A stretch of DNA of 64,000 nucleotides from an uncultured Bacilli bacterium (GCA_934102055.1 CAKOSE010000001.1:62001-126000), one strand, 5' to 3'; counted from the stretch's first letter, positions 7,289 through 17,342 are shown. Program-made: numbers and translations. The notes: generated from the letters alone by a model not told the origin.

Positions 7289-9091
7289 ATGGATAAGACA
7301 CATATAAGAAATTTTAGCATAATAGCACATATTGATCATGGAAAGAGTACAATTGCTGATAGGATTCTTGAACTTACTCATGCTATAGATAAGAGAGAGA
7401 TGAAGGCTCAGGCACTTGATACTATGGAACTTGAAAGAGAACGGGGAATAACTATAAAGCTTAATGCTGTTTCATTAAAATATAATTATAAGGGAGAAGA
7501 GTATCTTTATAATTTGATAGATACCCCAGGACATGTTGATTTTACTTATGAGGTTAGTAGATCACTGGCTGCATGTGAGGGAGCAATTCTTGTTGTAGAT
7601 GCAACACAAGGAATAGAAGCTCAAACTCTTGCTAATTTATATCTTGCTATGGATAATAATTTGGAAATAATTCCTATTATAAATAAGATAGATTTACCGA
7701 ATGCTGAACCTGAAAGAGTAACTAAAGAGATTGTAGATACTTTAGGGTTTAATGAAGAAGATATAATATTATGTTCTGCAAAGGAAGGGATTGGAATAGA
7801 TAAGTTGCTTGATAGAATAGCAGAAAAAATTCCGTGTCCTAAGGATATATATGAAACTGATGAATTGAGTGCTTTGATTTTTGATAGTTATTTTGATCCG
7901 TATAAAGGAGTAGTGCTTTCTATAAGAGTGATGAATGGTACTTTAAAAACTGGAGATAAGATAAAAATGATGAAAACAGGTGCAACGTATGAGGTAATAT
8001 CACTTGGAGTACATACTCCGAAAGAAGTACTTAGAAAAGAATTGAATTCTGGAGAAGTAGGATTTCTTACTGCTTCTATAAAGAGTATTAGTGATGTAAG
8101 AGTAGGAGACACCATAACACATCTTGAAAAACCGTGTAAAGAAGCTCTTTCTGGTTATAAAGAAATAAAACCTTTTGTTTATTGTGGTCTTTATCCAATA
8201 GATTCAAAAAAGTATGAAGATCTAAAGGATGCACTAGAGAAGTTAAAACTTAATGATGCTTCTTTAGAATATTCTCCTGAGGTTTCAAAAGCATTAGGAT
8301 TTGGTTTTAGATGTGGTTTTTTAGGACTTTTACATATGGATATAACTAGAGAAAGGCTAGAAAGAGAGTTTAAAATAGATATGATTGCAACTTCTCCTTC
8401 GGTAATATATGAAGTTACTAAAACAAATGGAGAAAAATTGTTGGTAGATAGTCCGTCTAAGATGCCAGAAAAGGTAAATATAAAGGAAATAACAGAACCT
8501 TATATAAAAGCATCAATATTTTCTCCTGAGAAGTACATTGGGCCAATAATGGAGCTTTGTCAAAGTAAAAGAGGGACTTATTTAGGACTAGAATATATAG
8601 ATAAAACTAGGGTAAATATAATATATGAATTACCTCTTTCAGAAATAGTGTATGATTTTTTCAATAAACTAAAAAGTGCCACTAAAGGATATGCTTCATT
8701 TGATTATGAAGTGATTGGGGATAAACCTAGTGATTTAGTAAAAATGGATATACTTTTAAATGGAGAAATAGTAGATGCACTTTCAATAATAGTGCACAAG
8801 GATTTTGCTTATCAAAGAGGGAAAACTATTACAGAAAACTTAAAGAAGATAATACCTAGACAAATGTTTGAAGTTCCTGTTCAAGCGGCAATAGGAAATA
8901 AGGTTATAGCAAGAGAAACAGTTAAAGCAATGAGAAAAGACGTGCTGGCAAAATGTTATGGTGGAGATGTATCGAGAAAAAGAAAACTTCTAGAAAAACA
9001 AAAAGAAGGAAAGAAGAAGATGAAAATGATAGGTTCGGTGGAACTACCAAGTGAAGCGTTCTTATCGATACTTAAAGTAGATGAGGATTAA
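7289..9091 (+). CDS. lepA: Elongation factor 4 (LepA)
   Basis: 600 aa, exactly the family length. GTPase motifs are complete: G1 in AHIDHGKST (residues 13-21), G2 ERGIT, G3 DTPGH, G4 NKIDLP and G5 SAKEG. The EF-G-like domains II, III and V and the LepA-specific C-terminal domain ([37 protein letters not shown]) follow. LepA back-translocates or remodels stalled ribosomes at the membrane. A GGTGAT site precedes the ATG. The end overlaps the start of hemW by 11 bases, the common Firmicute lepA-hemW pairing. Confidence 0.98.
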   Translation: MDKTHIRNFSIIAHIDHGKSTIADRILELTHAIDKREMKAQALDTMELERERGITIKLNAVSLKYNYKGEEYLYNLIDTPGHVDFTYEVSRSLAACEGAILVVDATQGIEAQTLANLYLAMDNNLEIIPIINKIDLPNAEPERVTKEIVDTLGFNEEDIILCSAKEGIGIDKLLDRIAEKIPCPKDIYETDELSALIFDSYFDPYKGVVLSIRVMNGTLKTGDKIKMMKTGATYEVISLGVHTPKEVLRKELNSGEVGFLTASIKSISDVRVGDTITHLEKPCKEALSGYKEIKPFVYCGLYPIDSKKYEDLKDALEKLKLNDASLEYSPEVSKALGFGFRCGFLGLLHMDITRERLEREFKIDMIATSPSVIYEVTKTNGEKLLVDSPSKMPEKVNIKEITEPYIKASIFSPEKYIGPIMELCQSKRGTYLGLEYIDKTRVNIIYELPLSEIVYDFFNKLKSATKGYASFDYEVIGDKPSDLVKMDILLNGEIVDALSIIVHKDFAYQRGKTITENLKKIIPRQMFEVPVQAAIGNKVIARETVKAMRKDVLAKCYGGDVSRKRKLLEKQKEGKKKMKMIGSVELPSEAFLSILKVDED

Positions 9092-10163
9092 TAATATAAA
9101 TTCTTGTTATATCCATATACCGTTTTGTAGTAGTATTTGTACTTATTGTGATTTTTGTAAGATGTATTATAATGAAGAAATGGTTAATAAATATTTAGGG
9201 GCTTTATCGAAAGAAATAAATTTGTGTTATAAGGGTGATGTTTTAAACACTTTATATATAGGGGGAGGGACTCCATCGTGTTTAAAAGATTATCAACTTG
9301 AGAAGTTGTTTAATATAGTGAAGAAACTGAATTTATCTAAGACAATAGAATTTACTTTTGAGTGTAATATAGAAAATATAGAAGAAGATTTTCTTAAGAT
9401 GCTTAAACAAAATAAAGTAAATAGAATATCTATAGGGATAGAGTCATTTGATAATAAAATATTAAAAACATTAGGAAGAAATTATAAAAGCGATATCATA
9501 AAGAAGAAAATATGTTTAGTGAAGAAGTATTTTGATAATATAAATATTGATTTGATATATGGCATCAATGGCACAACTTTAAAGGATATAAAAAAAGAAC
9601 TTGATGAGTTTATGTCTTTAGAAGTTAATCATATCTCTATATATAGTTTAATACTAGAAGATAATACAATTTTAAAGATAAATAATTATAAAGAAATAGA
9701 TGATGGTTTAAATAGAGAAATGTATGATTATATAGTAGCGTTTTTAGAGAAGAATAATTATATAAATTATGAGATAAGTAATTTTTCTAAAAAGGGATAT
9801 GAATCAAGACATAATTTAGCTTACTGGAATAATGATAAGTATTATGGATTTGGACTGGGAGCATCTGGATATGTTAGTGATATTAGATATACAAATACAA
9901 GGAGTATTACTAGGTATATAAAAGAAGATTTTATAGGAATGCAAGAGAAGCAAACAATAAGAATAGATATGGAAAACTTTATGATATTAGGACTTAGAAA
10001 AATAAAAGGGGTCTCTAAAAGTGAGTTTAAACGAAGATATAACAAGGAAATAAAAGAAGTATTCGATGTAGGTAAACTTGAAGAAAAAGGGGATTATTAT
10101 TATATAAGAAAGGATAATATTTATATTTCTAACTATATTTTAGAAGATTTTATAAATGTTTAA
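9081..10163 (+). CDS. hemW: HemW radical SAM protein
   Basis: 360 aa. The radical SAM cluster motif CxxxCxxC is at Cys16-Cys20-Cys23 (CSSICTYC), with the HemN/HemW marks HIPFC, GGGTPS and [10 protein letters not shown]. An alpha/beta TIM-barrel half and a winged C-terminal domain follow. HemW lacks the coproporphyrinogen dehydrogenase features of HemN and is regarded as a heme chaperone. No heme genes are seen nearby, so its client here is unknown. Translationally coupled to lepA by an 11-base overlap. Confidence 0.92.
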   Translation: MRINNINSCYIHIPFCSSICTYCDFCKMYYNEEMVNKYLGALSKEINLCYKGDVLNTLYIGGGTPSCLKDYQLEKLFNIVKKLNLSKTIEFTFECNIENIEEDFLKMLKQNKVNRISIGIESFDNKILKTLGRNYKSDIIKKKICLVKKYFDNINIDLIYGINGTTLKDIKKELDEFMSLEVNHISIYSLILEDNTILKINNYKEIDDGLNREMYDYIVAFLEKNNYINYEISNFSKKGYESRHNLAYWNNDKYYGFGLGASGYVSDIRYTNTRSITRYIKEDFIGMQEKQTIRIDMENFMILGLRKIKGVSKSEFKRRYNKEIKEVFDVGKLEEKGDYYYIRKDNIYISNYILEDFINV

Positions 10164-10172
10164 TATTTGCTT

Positions 10173-10580
10173 ATGAATGAATTAAATAAAGTATATTTAA
10201 AAAGAGAGTGTAATAATCCAAATGCTATATATTATCTTATAAAAGAAACAAAGAATAGAAAATATGTTATTTTAAGAGAAATAGATACAATACTAGATGA
10301 TATGGATATAATATGTATTAAAAAAGAAGAATTACAAGAAGAATATTATCAAATATTAGAGCTTTTAAAAGAAGAAAATCTTCTTGGGGTAGTAGGATAC
10401 TATAAAGATATGAATGAACTTGAAAAATACATATATAAATCATATATGATTATGTTTAGGGATGAGAAATATGAACTTATATATGATCCTATATTAGATA
10501 GACATTTTATAAACAGAAGTCTATTTGAAAAAGAGAGTTTTGTATGTGAAGAAAATATACTTAAAAAATTAAGAAAATAA
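10173..10580 (+). CDS. Hypothetical protein
   Basis: 135 aa from the ATG at 10173, nine bases after hemW and probably in the same operon. Mixed alpha/beta, acidic, no membrane segment. I see a central helical part (EELQEEYYQILELLKEEN) and a Tyr-rich C-terminal part, but no family I can name. A terminator follows immediately, so this is the last gene of the lepA-hemW unit. Confidence 0.75.
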   Translation: MNELNKVYLKRECNNPNAIYYLIKETKNRKYVILREIDTILDDMDIICIKKEELQEEYYQILELLKEENLLGVVGYYKDMNELEKYIYKSYMIMFRDEKYELIYDPILDRHFINRSLFEKESFVCEENILKKLRK

Positions 10581-10598
10581 TAAATAATGTTTTTATGA

Positions 10599-10628
10599 GT
10601 TAGTGATTTGACACTAGCTTTTATTTTT
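10599..10628 (+). terminator. Terminator of the lepA-hemW unit
   Basis: GTTAGTG (10599-10605) pairs with CACTAGC (10612-10618) around a 6-base loop, followed by a T-rich run. Confidence 0.75.
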
Positions 10629-10643
10629 TGATAAATTAAGTCC

Positions 10644-10672
10644 TTGAAAAAACAAAAAATATATATTATACT
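10644..10672 (+). promoter_or_regulatory. Promoter of the variable surface protein
   Basis: TTGAAA (10644-10649), 17-base spacer, TATACT (10667-10672). A small hairpin (AGCAA/TTGCT near 10684-10699) sits in the short leader. Confidence 0.6.
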
Positions 10673-10734
10673 TAGTACAAGATAGCAAGGTATTTTGCTG
10701 TAAAAAAATACTAAAAAAGGAGTAAGTAAAAGAT

Positions 10735-12807
10735 ATGAAACATGAGCATAATTTGGCTATAAGAGAGGATAGAAACAAGAAAATGAAAAAACATACAAAG
10801 GAAAAAAAGAAAAAAGTCATTGCTATATTAATTATAATTGTTTTAATCTCTTTAGCAATAGGTATCTCTTATTCAGCATGGAGATATGTTTTTACAGGGA
10901 AAGAAAATAAAATAACAACTGGAGATGTTTCAATAAAGTTTTTAGAAAGTAATACTAATGTAATTAATTTAGCAAATGCTCTTCCAGAAGATGATAATAC
11001 AGGAAAAAAAGAAAAATCATTTGATTTTGTTGTTACTACAAAAGCAACATATAAAACAGCATTAAAATATGATTTAAGTATTAAAAAATTAAGTACAGAT
11101 ACTGGATATACAAGTTTAAATAACAATCAAATTAAAGTTTATTTAACAGATTCTAGTAATAATGTTTTAGTGGAACCTACTTTAATAAGTAATTTAAGTG
11201 ATAATTTATTATATAGTAAAACTAATAAACATAGTAGCACTAATACTGAAGTAAATGATAAGTACAAACTAAGAGTATGGATAGATAAAAATGTTGATGC
11301 TTCAGCCTGGACTAAAGATACAAAGAATCAATATAAGTTTAAGATAGGTCTTAAGAGTGAGGAAGTAGAAATTGCATCAGGTCCTAACGAACCTGTCTTA
11401 GATGATGGAATGATACCAGTATATTATGATGAAAGCAGTTCATCTTGGAAAAAAGCAGATAGTTCTAATTCAAACAATAATTGGTATGATTATGATTCTA
11501 AAAAATGGGCTAATAGTGTAACAGTATCAAGTACTAATAGAAGTGCTTATAAAAGTGCAAGTGTAGGAACAGAAATACCAATGGATGATATTCTAACAAT
11601 GCAAGTATGGATTCCGAGATATAAATATAAAGTATGGAATTATAATGCGGATGGTACAAAAACAAGTAATCCTCAACCAATAGAAATAACATGGGAGAAA
11701 GGAACATCAAAAACAGGAGAAATAACATGTACTGATAATATTCAAGGTTCAAGTGGAGATGGAACAAGTGAAACTTGTAAAATAGATAATAAGGTATGTA
11801 CAAATTCGACTTGTAATGGAAAAACATATACTCATCCAGCATTTACTTTCGGAAGTGAGGAAATAAAAGGATTTTGGATTGGAAAGTTTGAAGCGAGTGC
11901 AACAACTTCTTTAGATTTAACAACTATTTCTTATAAAGAGAAAAACAAAAATGAAAATGTAACACTCAATGACATTGCATATTATAGCGATGATAATGAA
12001 GATATAATAGTAAAAAAGTTGGCTCCATCAGATGCGATTTGTACCGTCCTATATAATGAAACTAATCTATATCCTTGCCCCTCTACGTTGTTTGCATTAA
12101 CTAAGCCCAATATTCACAGCTGGACATATGGGACAGTAAAGCTTTATGAAGATAGTATAATGAATATGAAAAACAGTAGTAGTGGCTATGGATTAAGTAC
12201 ATCAACAGATACACATATGATAAAGAATAGTGAGTGGGGAGCAGTAGCATATTTATCTCATTCAAAATATGGAACATGTACAAATGGTACTTGTAAAGAA
12301 ATAGGAATAAATAATAATTCTAATTATACGGGATGCGGTGCCACAGCAGGAAGTTCTGCAAGCTCAACATGTAATGCTTATAATACAACGACTGGAATGC
12401 TAGCATCAACTACACAAAATATATATGGAGTATACGACATGAGTGGAGGAGCATTTGAATATACAATGTCTAACATAGTAAATACTGATGAATCAACAAT
12501 GATACCAAGAGATTCTGGTTATACAACTACAACATATCCAGATGCTAAATATTATGATAAATATAGTTACAGTACAAGCGTTACATCAAGAAAAAGAAGT
12601 AAACTAGGAGATGGGATAAAGGAAGTATATAAAAGTAGTGATAATTGTTGGTATAGCGATTTTTCTTACCTTGCGAACTCTAGTTTTCCTTACCTCCATC
12701 GTGGGGGCCACGCAGGCAATGGTTTGCCTGCTGGAGTCTTTGACTCGAACTACGAAAGTGGTTCTTTCGCTTTGGACAAAACCTCTCGTCTCATAATAAC
12801 ACCGTAA
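10735..12807 (+). CDS. Anchored surface protein, putative DGR target
   Basis: 690 aa. A very basic N-terminus leads into one transmembrane segment (residues ~28-45), then SYSAWRYVFTGKENKITTGD, resembling the start of SipW-dependent TasA/camelysin-type proteins. A Ser/Asn-rich linker and a Cys-rich stretch (about residues 320-365) follow. The C-terminal half has formylglycine-generating-enzyme/C-type-lectin marks: KGFWIGKFEAS, then YDMSGGAFEYT (near residue 568), then RGG (656-658) and a final AGVF...SR segment. That is the fold of DGR variable proteins (for example Mtd and TvpA), and residues 647-690 look like a variable region. AAGGAG at 10717-10722 precedes the ATG. The gene is monocistronic and next to, but not in, the pilus operon. 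No reverse transcriptase is in the window. Confidence 0.8.
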   Translation: MKHEHNLAIREDRNKKMKKHTKEKKKKVIAILIIIVLISLAIGISYSAWRYVFTGKENKITTGDVSIKFLESNTNVINLANALPEDDNTGKKEKSFDFVVTTKATYKTALKYDLSIKKLSTDTGYTSLNNNQIKVYLTDSSNNVLVEPTLISNLSDNLLYSKTNKHSSTNTEVNDKYKLRVWIDKNVDASAWTKDTKNQYKFKIGLKSEEVEIASGPNEPVLDDGMIPVYYDESSSSWKKADSSNSNNNWYDYDSKKWANSVTVSSTNRSAYKSASVGTEIPMDDILTMQVWIPRYKYKVWNYNADGTKTSNPQPIEITWEKGTSKTGEITCTDNIQGSSGDGTSETCKIDNKVCTNSTCNGKTYTHPAFTFGSEEIKGFWIGKFEASATTSLDLTTISYKEKNKNENVTLNDIAYYSDDNEDIIVKKLAPSDAICTVLYNETNLYPCPSTLFALTKPNIHSWTYGTVKLYEDSIMNMKNSSSGYGLSTSTDTHMIKNSEWGAVAYLSHSKYGTCTNGTCKEIGINNNSNYTGCGATAGSSASSTCNAYNTTTGMLASTTQNIYGVYDMSGGAFEYTMSNIVNTDESTMIPRDSGYTTTTYPDAKYYDKYSYSTSVTSRKRSKLGDGIKEVYKSSDNCWYSDFSYLANSSFPYLHRGGHAGNGLPAGVFDSNYESGSFALDKTSRLIITP
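12671..12807 (+). other. Candidate DGR variable repeat (VR)
   Basis: The last ~135 bases of the gene are sharply different from their surroundings: about 48% GC by hand count over 12671-12800, against roughly 30% around it, with codons such as CAC, GGC, GAC, AAC, TAC, TTC and ACC rarely used nearby. The encoded pattern (RGG, then AGVF, then a run of mixed residues ending in SRLIITP) follows the layout of DGR variable regions at the C-terminus of lectin-fold proteins, where adenines of AAC-type codons in a template repeat are randomised. No template repeat was found by reading the window. Confidence 0.65.
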
Positions 12808-12810
12808 ATT

Positions 12811-12850
12811 AAAAAGACAAATTCTTAGTTTTTAAGTTTTTTGTCTTTTT
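12811..12850. terminator. Bidirectional terminator
   Basis: AAAAAGACAAA (12811-12821) pairs perfectly with TTTGTCTTTTT (12840-12850), and a smaller CTTA/TAAG stem lies in its loop. It is 4 bases beyond the stop of the variable protein and overlaps the end of the convergent membrane gene. A hairpin just after the VR is also a known feature of DGR targets. Confidence 0.8.
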
Positions 12851-13202
12851 TATTTATTCCTATCATTGCTCCTATACAGGAAGTGGTTACTATTATTAGA
12901 TAGTATAATAAACTGGAAATGGTTATGGTTTTATCGAATGCTAGGAATGCTATTATATAGAATAGTGCAATTATTAGGACTGAGTATTTTAATCCTTCTA
13001 TATATCCTTTTTTTTCTGTTTTTTTTCCTAGTAGATATGATCCTATTAAGATAGATAGTGCTGTTACTAGTATTAGTATTGTTTTATATATATTTTTTGG
13101 GATTAGATCGTAATAATTAAAAATATTAATTATGAAGCTTAGTATTAGAATTGTTCCTAGTGTTATTCCTGTACTTATAGAATAGTTTTTTATTTGTTTC
13201 AC
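12825..13202 (-). CDS. TIGR04086-type small membrane protein
   Basis: 125 aa with four predicted transmembrane helices (residues ~10-28, 40-60, 70-90, 95-115). The GSYLLGKKTEKKGYIEGLKYS loop and the final small-residue helix (TTSCIGAMIGI) match the TIGR04086/YrzE family of Firmicute membrane proteins of unknown function. The start is a GTG at 13202 with AGGTGAT upstream. It lies on the opposite strand between the variable protein and the pilus operon and is not obviously part of either. Confidence 0.72.
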   Translation of the reverse strand: MKQIKNYSISTGITLGTILILSFIINIFNYYDLIPKNIYKTILILVTALSILIGSYLLGKKTEKKGYIEGLKYSVLIIALFYIIAFLAFDKTITISSLLYYLIIVTTSCIGAMIGINKKDKKLKN

Positions 13203-13254
13203 TTTATCACCTAGTAATTTATATGTAAATAGGATAAATAATAGTAATATTGAA

Positions 13255-13283
13255 TTGACTTTTTTCGCTATTTTTTATAAAAT
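13255..13283 (+). promoter_or_regulatory. Pilus operon promoter
   Basis: TTGACT (13255-13260), 17-base spacer, TAAAAT (13278-13283), 26 bases before the flp start codon. Confidence 0.6.
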
Positions 13284-13308
13284 TAATATAGGAAAATAGG
13301 TGAGGAGA

Positions 13309-13521
13309 ATGAAACGAATTAATGATAAGGGTCAAACTCTTGTTGAATATGTTTTGATAATAGCTCTTATTAGTGTCATTGCTATTTCTTTGGTAACTCT
13401 TTTAGGAGGTTATTTAAAGGACTCTATAACTAAGTCTTCTTGTGAACTTGTTGGAGAAGTCTATGTTAAGGGGGATAAGTCTGGGGAAGGATATTGTGCT
13501 GATCCAAATGAAAAGAAATAG
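13309..13521 (+). CDS. flp: Flp-type prepilin (type IVb pilin)
   Basis: 70 aa. A short basic leader ends at NDKG, then QTLVEYVLIIALISVIAISLV: the prepilin peptidase site after Gly, Glu at position 5 of the mature chain and the long hydrophobic helix are all hallmarks of Flp pilins. The mature pilin would polymerise into a Tad pilus on the cell surface. Two Cys (SSCELV, GYCADP) lie in the small C-terminal part. The ATG at 13309 follows GGTGAGGAG. It is the first gene of the tad operon and overlaps the next by 14 bases. Confidence 0.9.
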   Translation: MKRINDKGQTLVEYVLIIALISVIAISLVTLLGGYLKDSITKSSCELVGEVYVKGDKSGEGYCADPNEKK

Positions 13522-13852
13522 TAAGGGACAAGCTCTTGTTGAATTTGTTATTATTTTGCCGATTATTTTAATGATTCTTTTCATAATCATTGATTTTTCT
13601 AATATTTTTTATCAGAAAAATCATTTGGAGAGTACTTTGAATGATGTTGTGGAATACAAGGAAAATGGAAAATCTAATTCTTATATAAAAGATAAGGTGA
13701 ATGATTCAAGTATTTCTATATCGTATAAAAAGATTGATGATAGTTTAGATATTAAAATAACAAAAAAGGTTAATTTGATAACGCCTTTCTCATCACTTTT
13801 CTTTGATAATCCTTTTGTTATAAAGACTGAAAGGATGATTCTTTATGAATAA
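13508..13852 (+). CDS. tadE: TadE-like pseudopilin
   Basis: 114 aa from the ATG at 13508, which lies inside the end of flp. KRNSKGQALVEFVIILPIILMILFIIIDF shows the TadE signature: a prepilin-like cleavage after Gly, Glu in the hydrophobic stretch and the ALVEF core. The remaining ~75 residues would be extracytoplasmic. TadE-type minor pilins assist assembly of Flp pili. The frame is open further upstream, but that start would remove the leader peptide pattern. Confidence 0.85.
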   Translation: MKRNSKGQALVEFVIILPIILMILFIIIDFSNIFYQKNHLESTLNDVVEYKENGKSNSYIKDKVNDSSISISYKKIDDSLDIKITKKVNLITPFSSLFFDNPFVIKTERMILYE

Positions 13853-14210
13853 TAAAGGTCAAACACTTGTTTTCTTTGTGGTGTTAATACCTCTTATACT
13901 TGCTCTTTTCGCTTTTGTGATTGATTCTGCGTATATAGTAAGAGGTAATACTAAACTTTATGGAATTGCTTATTCTGCTCTTGATGATGTTGTAAATCAG
14001 GGTAAGGATATAAAAAAAGTAAAACGAGTAATAAAAGAAAATGATAATAATATAAAAATAATTGTTTTGGATAGAAATGGTATTGAACTTACTAATGAAA
14101 TTACTCCTATATTTGGAAAAATTATTGGTTATGATAAATATAATCTTGATGTTAAACTTTATACTTCTTATGAGAATGGTAAGTATATGATAAAGGAAAA
14201 GGGGAAATAA
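13845..14210 (+). CDS. TadE/TadG-like pseudopilin
   Basis: 121 aa, overlapping tadE by 8 bases. MNNKGQTLVFFVVLIPLILALFAFVIDSAYIV again has the short leader, a Gly cleavage site and a long hydrophobic helix, but the position-5 Glu is Phe here, as in several TadG/TadF-type proteins. The C-terminal ~85 residues are a small alpha/beta extracytoplasmic domain (DRNGIELTNEI). It is probably the second minor pilin of the Tad system. Confidence 0.75.
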   Translation: MNNKGQTLVFFVVLIPLILALFAFVIDSAYIVRGNTKLYGIAYSALDDVVNQGKDIKKVKRVIKENDNNIKIIVLDRNGIELTNEITPIFGKIIGYDKYNLDVKLYTSYENGKYMIKEKGK

Positions 14211-14212
14211 TT

Positions 14213-14983
14213 ATGAAAGCAACGAAAGGAAAGATAATTACTATAACTTCTACTAAGGGTGGAGTAGGTAAAACTATAGCACTTTTAAATTTAGCGGGTA
14301 CTTATGAAAAACTTGGATATAAAACTTTGGTGATTGACTTAGATCTATATGGTGGGGCAATAGCGACTTATCTTAATTCTAATAATGATAAAACAATATT
14401 TAATCTGGTGGAGGATTTAACTAATAATAGATATAATACAATTGATGAGTATTTGTTTTCTTATAGTGATAAAATAGATATAATAGCCGCTCCTAAGGAT
14501 CCGAGAATGGCTAGTAAAATAGATTCTAAATACATTCCGCTTATTCTTAGAAATGTTATATATAAATATGATGTTATTTTGATAGATACGACTCATAATT
14601 TAAATGAGGTAAATATAGTTACCCTTGATAATAGTGATAGTATTTTATATATGTTTACAAATGATACGTTTGATCTTAAGAATACGAAGTCTTTTATATC
14701 GATAATGAAGGATATAGGTAATGATAATTATTATACTATTTTAAATGAATCTGTTCATCCTGGAAGAAGTAATTATTCTCTTTTTGATATAAGAAATATT
14801 ATTAAAAGTAATGTGGATTTTACTATTTCGAAAAGCATGTATATAAGAAATATTGATAAATTTATCTTGGATGGAAAAATACTTATTTTTAACAAGGGAC
14901 TTTCTTTTACAGATAAGCGTGAATGGGAAAAGTTAAAAGTAATTGCCAATACACTTATAAAGGATAAGAAGGGGGTAAAATAA
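14213..14983 (+). CDS. tadZ: TadZ/CpaE-like MinD-type ATPase
   Basis: 256 aa. The deviant Walker A motif of the MinD/ParA family is at residues 13-21 (STKGGVGKT), with DLDLYGG (A' region) and DVILIDTTHNLNE (Walker B). No receiver domain precedes it, unlike longer CpaE proteins. In Tad systems this protein localises the assembly machine at the membrane. It starts 2 bases after the pseudopilin gene and ends directly before tadA. Confidence 0.85.
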   Translation: MKATKGKIITITSTKGGVGKTIALLNLAGTYEKLGYKTLVIDLDLYGGAIATYLNSNNDKTIFNLVEDLTNNRYNTIDEYLFSYSDKIDIIAAPKDPRMASKIDSKYIPLILRNVIYKYDVILIDTTHNLNEVNIVTLDNSDSILYMFTNDTFDLKNTKSFISIMKDIGNDNYYTILNESVHPGRSNYSLFDIRNIIKSNVDFTISKSMYIRNIDKFILDGKILIFNKGLSFTDKREWEKLKVIANTLIKDKKGVK

Positions 14984-16321
14984 ATGAAGAAAACACTTTC
15001 TGAGGCTTTTGAGTTAAATGAAAAAACTGTTTCTTTTAAAGAAATGCAAGCTGATGACTATGAAATATTTGAAGATAAGATTCTTCTTGATACTTTAAGA
15101 AATAAAGTTATTCAAAATATTATAGATAATGATGTTCCTGATAATGAGTTTTTAACTGAATATATAAATAATGAGATAGATGAAGCTCTAGAGGGGTATG
15201 ATTTGTCAAATTTAGAAAGAAATCATATTTTTAACTTGATAGAGAATGAAATACATGGATATGGACCGATAACGGAGTTATTAGATGATCCTAATATAAC
15301 TGAAATTATGGTAAATGGACCAGATAAAATTTATATTGAAATTGATGGTAAAGTTGTAAGGGATGATTCGGTTTCTTTTATAAATGATGAGCATATTGTG
15401 AGAACAATTCAAAGAATGATACAACCTCTTGGAAGAACAATTGATGTTGCAAATCCAATGGTTGATTCAAGACTTAAAGATGGTTCGAGAATAAATGCGG
15501 TAATTCCTCCTCTTTCTTTAAATGGACCTGTTTTGACTATAAGAAAATTTAAAAAGAATCTAGAGACTATGGAAGATCTTTTGAGAATGGGTACTTTAAC
15601 TACGTATATGGCTAGATTTTTAGATGCTTCTGTTAAGGGAAAACTTAATATACTTATATGTGGAGGAACTGGTTCTGGAAAGACAACGGTTTTGAATGTT
15701 CTTTCGTCTCTTATTAGTAATGATGAGCGTATTATAACGATTGAAGATGCTGCGGAACTTAAATTAAAACAGGAACATGTTATTACGCTTGAGACAAGAA
15801 ATATGAATTATGAAAAAGAGGGAGAAGTAACTATAAGAGATTTGGTTATAAATTCTTTACGTATGAGGCCTGATAGAATAATAGTTGGAGAAGTACGTGG
15901 TAAAGAGGCATTTGATATGTTACAAGCTATGAATACTGGGCATGAGGGAAGTTTATCTACACTTCATGCGAATGGGCCAAAAGATGCTCTTAATAGACTT
16001 GAAACAATGGTTTTGATGAGTGGTATTCAAATACCTGTAACTGCAATAAGAGAATATATAGAAAAAGCAATAGATTTAGTTGTGTATATAGAAAGACTTC
16101 AAGATGGAAAAAGAAAAATAGTTTCAATAAGTGAAGTATATAATATGAAAGATGGGGAAATTAATTTAAAAGAAATATTTAGTTTTAAGCAAAAAGGCTT
16201 AACAAAAAGTGGAGAGGTTAATGGTTCTTATATAATGTATAAATATATGCCTAAAGTTTATAATAAGATAAAATCAAAGGGTATAGATGAAATAGATGAT
16301 ATATTTGAGAAGATAAAATAG
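14984..16321 (+). CDS. tadA: TadA/CpaF pilus assembly ATPase
   Basis: 445 aa. The order is an N-terminal domain, the [20 protein letters not shown] segment typical of CpaF, then the secretion ATPase core with Walker [10 protein letters not shown] (residues 227-235), an Asp-box/Walker B region ([10 protein letters not shown]) and a His box ([16 protein letters not shown]). It is a hexameric cytoplasmic ATPase powering pilus extension. GGGGG lies before the ATG, and the gene is contiguous with tadZ. Confidence 0.95.
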   Translation: MKKTLSEAFELNEKTVSFKEMQADDYEIFEDKILLDTLRNKVIQNIIDNDVPDNEFLTEYINNEIDEALEGYDLSNLERNHIFNLIENEIHGYGPITELLDDPNITEIMVNGPDKIYIEIDGKVVRDDSVSFINDEHIVRTIQRMIQPLGRTIDVANPMVDSRLKDGSRINAVIPPLSLNGPVLTIRKFKKNLETMEDLLRMGTLTTYMARFLDASVKGKLNILICGGTGSGKTTVLNVLSSLISNDERIITIEDAAELKLKQEHVITLETRNMNYEKEGEVTIRDLVINSLRMRPDRIIVGEVRGKEAFDMLQAMNTGHEGSLSTLHANGPKDALNRLETMVLMSGIQIPVTAIREYIEKAIDLVVYIERLQDGKRKIVSISEVYNMKDGEINLKEIFSFKQKGLTKSGEVNGSYIMYKYMPKVYNKIKSKGIDEIDDIFEKIK

Positions 16322-16337
16322 AAAGGGATGGAGTAAT

Positions 16338-17342
16338 ATGGGGAATTCTATTATATTTACTATAATACAATTTTTACTTATAATTGGACTTATTGTAGTA
16401 GCGTGTTATCTTATAAAATTTAAAAATGCTCTAGCACTTGAGAAAAGGGTAACTAGGTTCTCCATAGAATCTATTACTGATAAACCATTATCATTTTTTG
16501 ATAAATTGAATAATAAATATAATAATATTATAAATAGGATTACAAAATCACTATCAAAATCAAAGCTTTTTATATCTTATAGTAAGCGTTATGATAAGTA
16601 TTTAGATAAAACTAAAATAATAAGATATAAGGCTATAGATATAGTATCAAATAAAATATTTGTGAGTTTGGTAGCACTTATAATAACAGTTATATCTGAT
16701 GTTTTGAGGGGAAAATCTTTTAGTATAATGCAAATAATAATTTCTTTATTAGTAGGTTTTTATATACCGGATATATTTTTATTAATTAATGAAAAGAAAA
16801 GAAAAAAACGAATAGAAGATGATTTATTTAAAGCTGTTTTGATTATGAGTAATGCTTTTAAATCTGGAAGAAGTATTATGCAGGCTGTAGAAATTGTTTC
16901 AAATGAATTAGATGGGCCGATAAGTGAAGAATTTAAAAAAATGTATATTGATTTAACATATGGACTAGAACTTGATGTTGTTTTTGATAGGCTTTCAAAT
17001 AGAATAAAATTAGATGAAACAAAGTATATGGCTTCTTCTTTAGTTATATTAAATAAAACAGGGGGTAACATAGTGAAGGTGTTTTCTTCGATTGAAAGAA
17101 GTTTTTTTGAAAGAAAGCAGCTAAATGATGAATTAAAATCAGTAACAGCGTTGTCAAATTTTGTGTTTAAAATTTTAGTGGCTATACCATTTATAATATT
17201 TATCATGATTTATATACTAAATCCAGGTTATTTTGTTCCTCTTGTAACTACTATAATAGGAAAGATATTACTTATCATAATACTTTTAATTTATGTGCTT
17301 TATATAGTTATAGTAAGAAAACTAATAAGAATAAAGGATTGA
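16338..17342 (+). CDS. tadB: TadB inner-membrane platform protein
   Basis: 334 aa. One N-terminal transmembrane helix, two in the middle (residues ~108-150), a cytoplasmic T2SSF domain (FKAVLIMSNAFKSGRSIMQAVEIVSNEL) and two C-terminal helices. T2SSF proteins form the platform on which TadA acts. It shares only distant similarity with TadC downstream, as in other Tad loci. The stop is TGA. Confidence 0.9.
   Translation: MGNSIIFTIIQFLLIIGLIVVACYLIKFKNALALEKRVTRFSIESITDKPLSFFDKLNNKYNNIINRITKSLSKSKLFISYSKRYDKYLDKTKIIRYKAIDIVSNKIFVSLVALIITVISDVLRGKSFSIMQIIISLLVGFYIPDIFLLINEKKRKKRIEDDLFKAVLIMSNAFKSGRSIMQAVEIVSNELDGPISEEFKKMYIDLTYGLELDVVFDRLSNRIKLDETKYMASSLVILNKTGGNIVKVFSSIERSFFERKQLNDELKSVTALSNFVFKILVAIPFIIFIMIYILNPGYFVPLVTTIIGKILLIIILLIYVLYIVIVRKLIRIKD

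Noticed and set aside
11534..11842. Minus-strand frame of Leu/Phe/Tyr-rich protein
   Set aside because: It is the antisense shadow of the variable protein gene.
10735..12807. Formylglycine-generating enzyme (sulfatase activator)
   Set aside because: The C-terminus has the fold marks, but the membrane anchor, fibre-like N-terminus and composition jump at the very end fit a DGR target better, and no sulfatase partner is adjacent. The LtaS-like gene is a different subfamily.
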